Source: Glandiceps talaboti
Lineage: Eukaryota; Hemichordata; Enteropneusta; Spengelidae
NCBI RefSeq assembly: GCF_964340395.1
Contig: NC_135566.1
Coordinates: forward strand, 16,442,501 to 16,506,500
Reading direction: 5' to 3'
Length of the DNA stretch: 64,000 nt
Shown: positions 12,401 to 26,700 of the stretch, piece after piece
Layout of the letters: every line of letters starts with the position of its first letter
Numbering within the stretch: position 1 is the stretch's first letter
Program-made: the position numbers and the translations under genes
The notes under the pieces: generated by a model
What the model was told of the DNA's origin: nothing
Seen by the model: only the letters and a program-made list of their open reading frames with translations
The model's database searches: none

Positions 12401-15400
12401 CTGACGAAAAATTCATTAGCTTGGTGGCCGAACTGTCTGTCATGAAGATGGAAAAACCAGTGTCTTGAAACACAGTATGACCCTTGGTTAGTTAGTCACT
12501 CATCAGTGCACCTCTCATCTCTATAAAATGTTTTGAGTATATAGAATGTATTGAATGTAAATAGATACATAGATATTCTAATCAAAGTAAGGTATTACGT
12601 ATGAAATGTATGCAGCAGGCACTTTGTTGAATTGAAATAACTTCATCTTTGCTTTGAATGGAATTTTCTGTTCATGGTAGCCACATGAGAAGGTGAGAGA
12701 AAAGTGTGCTATCATGGACTGGAAGTCATTTCAGTGATACTGTGGTCTGGCAAGAATGTGGTCATAGCAAAAAACTTGGATGTACAGAATGTTTGCTTTT
12801 TGATAGCTTGTTTGGTTTTGGTAGCATTGTTGTGTTGGTGGGCAATGTAAGGCCAATGTCTATTGCTTAGGTGAGGGAGAGTATGCTGTTTTAGGCAGTA
12901 TTGCTAGCCTGGAAACTTGTCCATTTTAAGACTGAGGTCTTTTTATGACAGAAAAGGTATGGATGCCATGCTATGGACACTTTTACTGTGTTGGTGTCTA
13001 AGCTGACAGTAGCACCTATTGCTTAGGAAGGGAGACTATTTAATATCTTTGCTATCACCAGATCTTATCACCTCCTTGTTAGACCTCCACATACTTAGGT
13101 CATTCTATGGTGACCTTCAGGTCAAAGGTCAAGAGTGTTAGACTAGGACATCTCTCACTTATCAAAGGAGTGCGGTCTGTTTAAAGTAATCAGTTTATTA
13201 GTGAGGATAAAGTGGAGATTAATATCATTACCAATGTCCAAATACAGGGTCACCTGTCGCACCTAGATACAAATTTGAAGTAGTATACTAGTACATGGTC
13301 ACATGAATGCCTACAGAAATGGTAAATCCTGGCCTTAACCTGACACAAGAGGGCCTCATAACAGGCCTAACCTTGGTGTATGGCAAGGCAACTGTTCCAC
13401 CAATTGCAATCCATAGTCCTGTCTCCTTGATGCTGACATTCATTACAGCATATATTGTGATAGATACCTTGATGATAACCATGCCGTACCTGGTGACACA
13501 AACAAAAACAATACATACCTTAAAAGTTAAAAGCTTATATTTCTAAGTGAATCTTGTTGTTTATAAGTATACATTGTGTGAACAATTCTGAATAACATTG
13601 GTTTGATTCAGTAATGTTCATCAACACACTATTTCAATCTTGGGGTTACCATTTATAAATATTTATAAATATTGTTTTTTTTGTTACAGCAACCAAGGAC
13701 ACTAAGTGGTGTCGATGAACACTCTATCGGTCTGGAAGATGAAGTAGACGACGTACCAGATGATAGTCTCTTAGAAAGAGGATCAGCCACAGAAGATGAA
13801 GACGACACTGACAGAACACTAGAAGCAGACAATACTGAACTTGATTTCTCGCAGAGAAACTCATCACATGTAGACTTTAATGACAGTGAAAGTTGGGGAG
13901 ATTTTAGTCAGGTTATAAAAGATAGCGATGAAGAGGAAGAGTCTGAAGATGAAGGCAGCAGTGACCATGACAACACGAAAGATGAAGAAAGCATTATTGC
14001 AGGATCAGTTCCACTTGTGACGTCAACTCCACCTGTAAGGAGGAAAACATCTCAAGGTGAATGACCTTTTTATTTGATGCTGTTGAACAATATTAACGCT
14101 TACATACTGTTGAAAATATATAGACAAAATATATGTGTTATTTGATAAACTATCAGTAACAGTATTGTTTGTCCATCCTTGTTTTTACTAAGGTTTGGGA
14201 ACCCTAACATCATCAAATTTGCAGTTTCCCCATGGGGGAGGGGGGGGGGGGACCCCAGTACATTTATTTTACCGCCCTTGACAAAAATGTCATAATCAGT
14301 GTTTGCATGAGTAAGTGTGTCTACTAGCATTTGTGACCTGTACACCCAGATTTTGTATACTGGAAGTATGTTCAGTTTCGGATGTAAAAACGTTTATTAC
14401 TCTGCATACATATATGAGTGTGGGTGTGTGTGTGTGTGGGGGGGGGGGGGGTGTGCACATTTTTTGTGTTTGTACAGCAGCGTTCACTTACCTAATCAAC
14501 TGTCCACACTATGTGGTTTTTTTTAGAATTTAGAATGTTAAAAGTTTTGTAATGTGTATTTTTGTGCGTCCACAGATTCCAAATCAATTGTAACTAAAGA
14601 AATGCTGCCAGAGCCTGTGTCTACACCTCCAACATCGGGGCTCATGACTAAACTATTTCCACAATTAAAACCAGTAGTTCCCAAGGAAACACAACAGCAA
14701 CAACAACAACAACAACTCCATACTGTGAGTGATAGACCTCTTGGTGAAGGAGTGCAGTCTAAATTACTTAAAGATAAGCTAGCTGAATTAGAAACTGAAA
14801 TTGAAAAATTTCGTCGTGAAAATGCAACTTTATTAAAACTCAGGGAAGACAGAGAAAAGGTAAGTGCCATACTATCTTTGCCAATGGTTGAATGTTGATG
14901 CCTCTATGAGATTTTCGTTAATTTTACAGCTATTTCCCCGAAAAGGAAGACAGTGTTTATGTAGATGTTACTTGTTTACTCCAATTAGTTTGCAAAGTTT
15001 GTTTCAACATTTAATAAAGTTGTGGCACGTTATTCCCCGTTTTCCTCAAAACATAATTAATTCACATTTTTGGAAAAGGCAATATGAACAAATGCATTGA
15101 TGTAACTCAAATTGAATGAAAATATTGTACAGTCCTACTGCATGTGTCTGGAATATTCACAGACAAATGCCAGCAACAGTTACAGATAATTGTTTACCTC
15201 CTCAATCCTGGTGTGTCAAGTGATATCTCAAGACCGATATCTCAGTGATAAAAGTGCGGTAACTCAAACAACTTGTAGCACAACTTAAGTGCATATTGAA
15301 ACAAACATGCAAACCAATTGGAGTAATTAAGTAACATCTTCATAAACACCGGCATTTGAATTTTTTTGTCAAAACAGCTGTAATGTTTAAAATAATCTAA

Positions 15401-17695
15401 AATAAGTATTTACACTGCAACAAGGCTTCCATTAGACAGTCGTTACTTTTTCAGAGTAGCGCATGTAGAATTAATTTTCTTCAAACTTCAAAAAACTCAC
15501 AAAACACATGACAATATTTCAAAAGAGGGAAGAGAGACATTTTGTGATAGATTGCATGTAACATATTTGCAGTTTTGTACAATGATAGCATATATGTGGT
15601 AGAATTAATATGTAGATGTAAGATTAAACCCTCCAGTACCTTTTGACACTTGACCTCATGTCACTGACCTCTAGGTCAAAGGTCACTGCAAAACACTGTA
15701 ACCATTGAGGGTAGGTTAACTGCTATCAACACATTTGCAAGCCTGCCATGGAAACCGCAGTATGCACATCCACAATAAACCAAATTATTTCCAGTTAGCC
15801 AACAATTGAATAGAACGATCCATCGTCGTTGTCACTACTATTAACCATTAAAAAGTTTTGTAACGAGTGATAGAGGCGTGTTTACAATGATTTTAGTCTA
15901 GTCACAAATGTGTTCGTTCATAATGTCATATGACATGGTTTCTGTAATATTATATATTAGAACCATAATTTCTTTAGACACAGATATGTAGAACAGATGT
16001 ATAGGAACAGAATACAAAATAATGCTGTGTAGTCTGTTCTCTGGCCATACTTCCCCAGTTCAAATACTAGTACCTGTGTGTACAATGTGTAGAGTTGTGA
16101 TAGACGAAGGCTTAGAACTACTGGCTTATAATCTGTACTTTGCTGGTTTGAACCTTACTGTTGCCATTGTTTCTGAATGGCTAAAGGCATGATGGTCTAA
16201 AGGTTAAAACAGCTGGCTTGAAATCTGTACAGTGCTGGTTTAAGCCTTGCTGGTGCCATTTGTCTTTGCTAAAGTCCCTTGGCAAGATTTGAACCACAAT
16301 TGTGCTCCAGTCAACCCAACTGTTTAATTGACAGGATGGAGTTTGTTATGTGAAAATTTCATCTCACAGCCATAAGACCCAACATTCTCCCAAACAACAA
16401 ACTCTTGTATATGTCTTACAGGCCATGAAACAGTTACAAAAAGAGATGAAAGATTTTGAGAAATATAAACAGGAAGAATTACAACGTTTAGAAGAACACA
16501 AAGAAGATGAAATGAAGAAATTAAAACGAGAGAAGAAAACGTTTGAAAAATATCAAAAGGCTGCAAGGGCCATGCCAGACAAGAGAGAAAGAGAGGAAAT
16601 AGACATGCTTCAAAAACAGGTAAAATTTGACAAAGTTTCAAAAACAAATGCTATATTTATCTGTTGAGTAAAAATAATTATCAATGTTGTTGAATGACAA
16701 TGTTCATATTAATACAAATACAAAGATTCCTCTTTGCGAAAATAGTCAATATGCAAGTGGTGAACTTCAAAATTTGTCTGTTAAATGCAGCTAAAGTTGA
16801 AATTTTACCTTTCAAATGTCAGTATTAAATTCAAATATCACCTGCTGAATGCAGGTATTTACAAAAACTCACCTGCATTGGACCATTTATCACCTGCAAA
16901 TGCCAGTAATTACCGACAACTTCCTAGGCTGTTAAAGGCCAAGATTTCAATCCCAGGTTGTTGCATTGGTGTTATCTTGAGGACCAATGTTTTTTAAATC
17001 TCTACCACACATAGTTTTTCCCACATCAATTTTATTCCTAATCCAAACTGGTCCTTGAATGAAGACTTAAACTACATGAATTATGAATAAATTTCTCGAA
17101 CTTATTTCTTGGGGGATAACTTTTCACCAACCAGGTCCAAGAACTACAGGAAGAATTAGACAGGAAAGAGACAAGATGGAATTCCAGTAATACAAGACTT
17201 CGGAATAGGCTGGAAAATCTAGAAGAAGAAAACCAGGAATTGAAAAATGCAGTACAGGTCCTAGAAAGGAAAAGATTGGAATCCTGGAAAAATGAAGAAA
17301 AGACAGCAGCAAGGGTAAGATTATGTCTGAGATTTGAATTAAAGAGGTCGTCTTTGTTACTCCTCAACATTCTTATGCTAATTGTCATTGGTCAGAATCA
17401 GCCTTTAACTTTGATAGGCATCATCAAAATGTTGGCAGAGTGCCAACCCATGTGCAGGCACTAAATTGTGATATTGCCCTGACTGGCATGTGTTACTGTA
17501 AAACCTGGAAATTTTCACAGAAGACTTATTTTTGTTTATTTCACTGAACAACAAATCATACAAGGATAATTAGTGACAAAAATGCCTTCTTGTACATGAA
17601 CACAATGTACCAGTCTGGTAATAAGTGAAATTAGTCTTTGAGAACTAGCTGAAGACTATAAAATTGCAAAATTTTCTAATAGTGAAAGGTTTATA

Positions 17696-17744
<49 letters not shown>

Positions 17745-20700
17745 TTAATGCCAAGTTCTGACATTTAATAGTACTATCTTATCAGTGGAGCATTAGATAC
17801 GATCATTCTTTAGTCAAAAAGAAAAGGAAAAAGAATTGTTTCTGGTCAGTGCATGCATCACGTAAATGCCCCAGTGTCAGTCATTTTTTTCATGCTTGTC
17901 CAGCCAATGCAGTCTGCAGATCCAGGGGAAACACAAAAATAACCCTCCCTACTACAGTGAAGACAACTGCATAGGCAATCATAAACAAGCAAATGACATC
18001 TGCTCCACATGCACACTTGCTCTAAAGTACTAAATAAAAAGAACAGTAACTGCCATAAATAGTAGATTGAGTAACAGAATTGTTGAGAATAAAAAATAAA
18101 AATCACATCATCGCACCACTTTAGACAAAATGTCCTGACCAGAAGCAATTCTCTTTTCTTTCTTTCTTTTTACCTAACCATGACTACTGTGTAGTATAGT
18201 GATCATTCAAGGTTTCTATGAAATGTTATGTATCTGTTCCTGTGTTCCTAGAACTAAAACAAGAAAAAGATATGATGTAATGATTTAGATATAGATGACC
18301 AGGAAAATGGGATTAGAGGTAGTTAACTAGCAACCAATCTTGTTGACAAGCAAGCAATGGATGCATTGTCATTTATTTACAATTGCATGAAAAGCCATAT
18401 AATGGATGCATTGCCGTTTATAAATAATTAAATAAATGAATAAATAAATATAAATAAAGAAATAAAGAAATATCTAAATAAATAAATAAATAAATAAAAT
18501 AACTAAATAGATAAAGGAAATAAATAAATAAATAAATCAAAAAATAGATAATAAAAATAACTAAATAAATGAAATAACTAAATAGATAAATAAAATAAAT
18601 GAATATATAAATAGAATAACTGAATAATAAATAAATAAGTAAATAGATAAAAATAACTAAATCTAGTTTAATCCGAATCCTAACTACTGTCTCTGAGTTT
18701 TTTATGTTATGTCATTTCAAATGCAGATCAGCCATCAAAGATGTACAGTGTGGAGTAAAAAGAAAACTAACTTCATTAGGTTTAGAATTGTCATCTAGTC
18801 AGGGTTTTGAAGCACTTGATCTTTTCTCCCTGATAAAAATAACAGATGTCAAGTATTATGGTTACCTAGCAACAATTACAAGTTTGTCACCTAGAATAGT
18901 ATCGTCTGGCTCAACACAATTCTTACTAACATTGCTAAATTTTATCCTCTGGCTTGACAAATATCTTACTAACATTGCTACCTTTCATCATCTGTTCAAC
19001 AAAGGGGGAGGACAAAGTTCGTTTATTGAGCTTGTGTGACATTGTGCAAGTGTCCCTTAGATGTATATTATACTAGGAAATGTGTCTGGCCAGGTGACAC
19101 TCTGTGTTTGCTGACATGCTTTGTAACACATAACCTCTTTTTACTCGTAGGGAAAGGGCAAAGGTCAGAAGAAGACAAGCAGTAAAAACCAGGATGTTTT
19201 AAACCATGACAAAAGTAGTGAGAGTTCTCCAACAGAATCTACCTCAATGAACACAAAGAAAACACAGGAGAACAGACTAGTCAATGAAAGGTCAAAGGTC
19301 AAAAGGCATACAGATGGCAGTGCTAAGGAAAGCAAGTCCATTGATGAAGCTACCCCACAGACAATCTGTAGGGATGAATTATTACCTGAAGATACACCAC
19401 GCAAACAATTACCCATAACAAGTCCTACTAAACAAAGGTATTGTACAGATCACCTAATTATTGTTTTGACCTACCAGCTTGCCACAGCTTCCACTTAGTA
19501 CTTAGCCACAACTGCCATTTGTGTACTTTGACCAACTAGCTAGCCACAACTGCCATTTTATACTTTGACCAACTAGCTAGCCACAACTGCCATTTTATAC
19601 TTTGACCAACTAGCTAGCCACAACTGCCATTTTATACTTTGACCAACTAGCTAGCCACAACTGCCATTTTATACTTTGACCAACAAGCTAGCCACAACTG
19701 CCATTTTATACTTTGACCAACTAGCTAGCCACAACTGCCATTTTATACTTTGACCAACTAGCTAACCACAACTGCCATTTGTGTACTTTGACTAAACCAG
19801 TTGTCTTCTCCCATTTTGCCTGTTTCTTTTATTCCTCATTTAACTTGTCAATATTAGTTTGTTCCTTGTCAATCTTGTTATCTAGAAGGTCACATCTATG
19901 ATATACACATATATTCCCTTAAAGCCTCTGTACCCAGTAATACCATTCTCAAAACTTATCACAAGATGTCAATTATATTAAATTCAAGACATCCAGCAGA
20001 AATTAAGTATTTTATCCACTCCCTCACTATCAATGACATCAAATTCACCACAAAATAGTGACTCATTCAAATTTTGTAAATCAGAACAGGTTTGTTTTTG
20101 TATGAAATTTTATAATAACTTTATGTACTGAATGCTATGGTTTCTATTTGTCATACATTGTCACTTTGGATTAGAGAAATGGGATCTCTGTGTAAGTCAC
20201 TTTATCTTCTTCCACTGCATGTCCACTTCAGTGTTACCCCTTTATAAGTATCATCATGTTTTTGAAATGTTTGTTAAAGATATGCAAATGATACCCCATT
20301 TGACACCAGATATGCAAATGAAGCACCAATTATGCATCAATTATGTGTAGTATATAACATTCGTAGCTTACTTACAGTGGTCTAGATAATAACATTTCAG
20401 CTTTGAATGTCATCAACAAAATAGATATAAAGATATTCCTGCATGTTAGTACAAGTCAATGAGTAGTTGTATATGCATGGTGTTTTAAATCTAATTTAGG
20501 TATATTTAGATCTTTATTAGCATGGTGATACCAGATATGCAAATGAAGCACCAACTGACACCAGATATGTAAACAAAACCCCTGTTGATACCATACATGC
20601 AAACGAAACCCCAATTGATACCAGATATGCAAATGAAGCACCGACTGACACCAGATATGTAAATGAAACACCAAATAATACCAGAAATGCAAATGAAATA

Positions 20701-23700
20701 CCAAATGACACCAGATATGCAAATGAAGTACCAACTGACACCAAATATGTAAATGTAACACCAAATTATACCAGATATGCAAGTGAAACCCCAATTGACA
20801 TCAGATATGCAAATGAAGCACAAATCGATATCAACTTCAATGTCTTCACCTAAAACAGTCAAATTCACTGTTCTTTTCTTGAAAGAAAAGTCACAGAAAT
20901 TCAAAAGCAATATTTCTGTCTGGTTTTTAAACCAATTTATTCATGACAATACAGTTATACTTTATTCCCCGGGAAAAATTCATTTTCATGTCAGATGTTT
21001 AGAAGTTGTGAATGATGAATTGCACCTTGGCATGAGTGGATGACATCACAAGTATAGAAAGTCATGTCACTGTCTCATAGTGTAGCAAATTATTGCATTG
21101 ATAGAATGAAAGAAAACTACTTGAAAATCATGTACAAGTAGCTGTCCGTGTTTTTAAGTGACAGTCTATCTTATTCTGTCAACTGAACTTTCTCCTTCAG
21201 TTCTCAAGTTGATGGCTTTGAAGGGTACAACAGTGAAGCTGTACCAAAGAAACCAGTACATCGTAAAAGAGCTATTAAGTTTGGTAACCCTGGCGACAGT
21301 AACCCTAACTACGAACTGAAAACCCCTATCAGGAGTACGGAGGAAGATGGTCAGGATGTGGAAGAAGTGGTTCATCCAGATGGCAAGGTAGGTCAAAGGC
21401 CAATGTTTGACTCTTCAACTTTTACATTTTAGTGAGAAAATTGCCATATGGATGAGGATCAGGTATTTGTTGTGGATTTTTAATTCATAAAATAATATTA
21501 TCATGGCATCCTACTTGAAAAATGAATATGAAACAACATATGTGAAGTCCTTGTTTGTAATTCAATCAATTGCAAACGATTAGTAAATAAAATGGGTAAA
21601 ATGTTTTTTTATTGTACATACAATAACAAAATTTTTACACACTTCAGCTTTTAAAAATGTATTGAGTTACAAACACAGACTTTGTCAATATGCAGTCTTT
21701 CCGTAGCTCACTTCATACAAAGTCAGCACTATTCATTCCACAGTTGTAAACATGTTACATGTACGGCGTCATGTAGTCTTTCCACAGTTGTAAACATGTT
21801 ACATGAAGTTTTCCATGACACGTCATACAAGCAAAATTAACACTATTTATTCCACAGTTGTAAGAATGTTACATGCAGTCTCTCTTTAGCTTACTGCATA
21901 TTAAAGTCTGCACTATTTATTCCACAGTTGTAAGAATGTTACATGCAGTCTCTCTTTAGCTTACTGCATATTAAAGTCAGCACTATTTATTCCACAGTTG
22001 TAAGAATGTTACATGCAGTCTCTCTTTAGCTTACTGCATATTAAAGTCAGCACTATTTATTCCACAGTTGTATATTAATCACATGTCAAACCGTATGTCA
22101 GGGTTGGCTTCAATGTCTCAGTAATAAGTCTACAGTTATTGATTTGCAGACACACCCTATACTTGATAATGATATATTTATGGCTGTGTACTTCCTCAGC
22201 AATAAAATACAGATAATCCTAGTAATAATTTTAATCTCCTGTTCATAAAGTAAGGTTGCTTGTTCCATCAACATACCTGAATCACCATGTACATGTATAC
22301 CTATAAAACTTTCTGACCTTGAATGGACTACTTTTAAGGACATTGTGTACATTTATTACTGTGTACATAAAGGGAAAGCCGTAGTGATCTTGATGGATAA
22401 GATTCTAAGCACAAGTGTCGTGTAGTCAAGAACACATGTTCATTTTAGGACATGTCACTCCTTACTTATACTTTGTAGAACCGTTTAAGATTAATTTTAT
22501 GATTCTTGTTTTGGGTGGAACAATCTCACAAATAATATTGTCTGTGCTCCATCTATAGTGTCAAAACAAATCAACAGTCTTCAGTCTTACTAGTACTGCC
22601 CACACATACAAGTACAGTTGTTATCATTTTGACTCACAACAACAAAATTTGGCTATCATTAGAGGGCACAATGAACCTGCTCATGGTAGTTTATTGTCAG
22701 TGTATTAATCTACATTCTAACTGTAACCTTGTCTGACCTAGTTCAGCATACCTAGGTGATACATGGAATACCTAGTACCTCTACTATGCCATGTCAAAGG
22801 TGTACTACAACTGTCATTGCTGTAATGTACCATATCATATTTAGGACTCCTACAATCTGATTACTGCAGATCTAGTAAACCTAATAAAACAATCAACCTC
22901 CAGATTGTAACATTGGACATGATAAGAACTCACAGACGTAGTTAGCCTATAAACTAATTTAGATTGCAAATCGACTTTTAATTTGAGTAATTTACCATTT
23001 CTATGTTTTTAGAGGACCAATAAAGTTATGGGGTAACAAATACACTGTTTTCACTGAGAATTCACATGTGTTGACAAGTAACTCTATCACCACACACATG
23101 TATGCATGCACGCACACATACACAAACACATGGGCACACGCACGCACGCATGCATACATACATACATACATACATACATACATACATACATACATACATA
23201 CATACATACATACATACATACATACATACATACATACATACATACATACATACATGCATGCATACATACATACATACATACATACATACATACATACATA
23301 CATACATACATAAATACATACATACATACATACATACATACATACATACATACATACACTCATGCATACACACACATACATGCACACTCATGTACATACA
23401 CCTCATATATTTTGACATACACACAAATTTGAATATAATAAACCTACTACTACATACAGAAATAACTTATAATAATTCTAACTATAATTTACCATTGTGT
23501 CCTACATTGACAGGTGGAGTGTATATATAACAGTGGTAGAAGGGTGATAACATTCACCAATGGAACACGTAAAGAAATCAGTCCTGATGGTCAAACTATT
23601 ATTGTTTCTTTCTTCAATGGTGATATCAAACAGATCATGCCGGATCAGAGAGTGGTAAGTTCTCAGTTTTCCCATTGTCCCAGTATCAAATAATCTAATA

Positions 23701-26700
23701 GGTTATGCCTGGTCAGAGAGTGGCTGTTTTCCCAGTGTTCCAATATCAAATAAGTTATTGCCGGATGTGAGAGTGGTTTGTTTTTAGTTGAAAATTCTTG
23801 CAAAAATCAAACATGTTATGCCACATCAAAGAATCGCAACTTTTCTCTGTATTCAAGATACAATGAGATTGATCCGCAGAGACACCTACTGATGGTTAGC
23901 CAAGAGGGATCCAAGCATGAAGTAGGAAGGGCGCCCTCACACTTCTGATCAGACATTTTGTAGAAAACAATAACAAATGTTGTATATGTTTTGTTCAACC
24001 AGACAGTCTCTGTAGATTGAATAATTTGTGTTGCATACATCCAGTATTTTTTAAAGAGTTTCATCAAAGTCAATGGTATATGCATGCACCAACATAGTCT
24101 TGGTTACTCCATAGACAGTGGAGGGGAGAAGGACAGGAAAGCCGGTATTTTCCTTTCAAGCAGGGTTGTCTGGAATATATTATCACCTTCTTAATCCGAT
24201 CATCGGGAACAAGATTAACTCAACGATCCTCGACTGACGGTTTAGCATAATCTCACGCTTCCTCGCGTTAACAGTAACGATACTATGTAAATGAGCCTCA
24301 ATTCTCGCAGTTTGAGTGATGTTATTTCGCGAGAATCGTCATTGCGTCATTTCATCATGGCTGACAGTAACGCGTACGACGAGTTTGCCGACGTCAATTT
24401 TTCTGATTTATCAGAATTTGAAGACAGTTGTGACGAAAATGATGACGACGAATATGTTAAGAACGAGGAGGACACAGAGAATGATGTCAAACAAACCAGG
24501 GGGCCAAAGCGTCGCAACCTTCGTTATCTCGATCGCTATATTATCGTGGTTGAAATGGAAGGAGGAAATCAGTTTCGATGCGATGTATGTGACAAATCAT
24601 ATAAAAACAAGCAGGCCTGTAAAAGTCATCTTATGAAGGCTCATGATATATTAGGTAAGTGAATTTTCTTACTAAGGTGGCTATAAGAGTGATAGAGTAT
24701 AAAGACGTCGTAGATGTTTCAGACTGTACCAGAAATTGACATTGACTGTATTGTGGAAATGCCCGACTCGAGATCATTTTGAATTGTTGGCGATCTGTTG
24801 ATATCTTTACTGACGGTTAAATTTTGGTACGTCCACAATAGACGTTTTTTTCACTCATATAACTGAAATATTGTTGACAGGCAAAGTTAATAATGAAGTA
24901 GAGAAAGTAAGAGTACGTATATAACTAATTGAAAGGGATGTTACCATCACACACGTTTCCATGATTTGATAGATTTCGGCATAAGATGTGTCAGCTGCTA
25001 GCTGGTAATTATTGAATTGAAATGTGAAGTGAAATCCACATACGTCAGTAGTATTATAAAGTGATAAAACTTGAATGTACTATCTCTTCCAGATTACCCA
25101 CCCAGCAGTGATAACCACAATGAAGAATCAAAGAAGAAGAAAAAGGGGAGAATAAACAAGGTTACAGGTATAGAAAATTCACTTTTTAATTCAATAATTG
25201 TAAAACACATACTACATGTATACTATCATTCAATGAGCGGACTAAAGTAAAATCTGAGAATGTATAGCATTTTTGTATCTCAGTGGAATGACATGAATAA
25301 AGTCTAGAATGGCAACCTCTTCATATACTAATAGAGTGAACATTATATATTGTGATGTATCAGAGATAGGAAATATTTACAAGTGTAAGAAATGTTGATT
25401 TAAATCACAGATCAGGGTCCTGTTAAATTTCCGTCTGAAAACCCTTGTAGAGAACACTACAGTTTGATCTCTGAAAATGTTGTGTACACCATTAAAATAT
25501 CCATTTGAGCTCTTAGTCTGTTGTAAAGAACAGTTAATGACACATTCACGTACTAATGATTCCCTTTGAAGATATATAGACAAATTATTACTCACTACCC
25601 ATGTAACATAGTTTGTGCCATACTACAAAGTCAGCCCTTGATTTTGCGTACTTTTTCTTTTAAACATAACTTAGACAGTGTTCTACAATTTTACATGGTT
25701 ATCACTATCTTAATGTTTTGTATTTAAGTATTTGTACTAGGTATTGACATCTTGCACATTTGTTATTTCTTATTACAGGGCCAAACTTACCTAACCAAAC
25801 ACAAGCTGTAAGTGTGTCTGTAAGCATATTTCTTGATGCACTCCAGTACGTATTGTCGAATGATATTTTCAAAAGCAAGTTACTTTTGGGTGTGACAGAA
25901 GTTTTGAAGACTGCCAAGAAACTTACAGAGGTACTACAAGAAAGCCCACAATCACTCGATCAAGAAGTTACACGTGTTATTGATGTATTGTGGCCAGCAG
26001 TAGTGGGAGGCGACAAACAACGTCTCAATTCATCTCGAAGAGAGGAAATGTTTCGTGTATTCCACAGTGTTCTTCAAGGTTCAGAATTAAGGTGTTCTAT
26101 GAACTCTTTATGTGCAAAGGCTGGGTTAAGTGTTTCTGTCCCAGTATTAATGACATTAACAAGGTACATTTTCCAAGCCCTAGTTTCATGGAGAGAAAAA
26201 GTAGAGTCATCAGAGTTTCATTTTAAAGTTGACATGGATACAGTTGAAGAAAACATACTACGATATGCTTGTGGCTACATACCTATGGCGCTTATTAAAC
26301 AACTTGAACAACGTGGCCCCAAATTTAGAAATGTTGTAGAATGTCTTAGGAACATGCAAACTACTAACCAGGAAGCATCTTCATTTCTTTGTTATACAAC
26401 ACATTGGGTACTGTGTGAGAACAGGGGTGGTCTGTACCAAGTAAATGATACATTATACTTATTTTTCCGTAGAATTGAATACTTTGTAAGAAAGCTTGCT
26501 GGCAATTTTATTCAGCTTTCAGGTCAGGACAGTAATATTCACAAACTAGTTACTGATAGTGTAATGTCAGATAATGCAAGTTTGCAGCATTGGTCAGAAT
26601 TGTCTAAGGGTTTGTCAGAAGACTCTGCACTTCAGCTTATGTTCATGTGTATAAAATTATGGGTTAACATAAGAGGGCATTCAACAGCTCGTAAATTACT

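Noticed and set aside
14035-14040. GTAAGG as donor of the acidic exon
   Set aside because: Better consensus, but it leaves phase 0, whereas the next exon needs one base. Using 14057 restores the frame.
15667-15690. AGGTCAAAGGTCA direct repeat as a hormone response element
   Set aside because: A perfect DR1-like pair, but this motif is common in the dispersed repeats of this genome, and nothing else supports regulation.
20456-20910. Minus-strand frames of HLHIWC / SFAYLVS repeats
   Set aside because: Produced by the 30-bp minisatellite in three frames at once.
23001-23530. Open frames of MYVC/YIHT repeats on both strands
   Set aside because: They are translations of a (CATA)n microsatellite.
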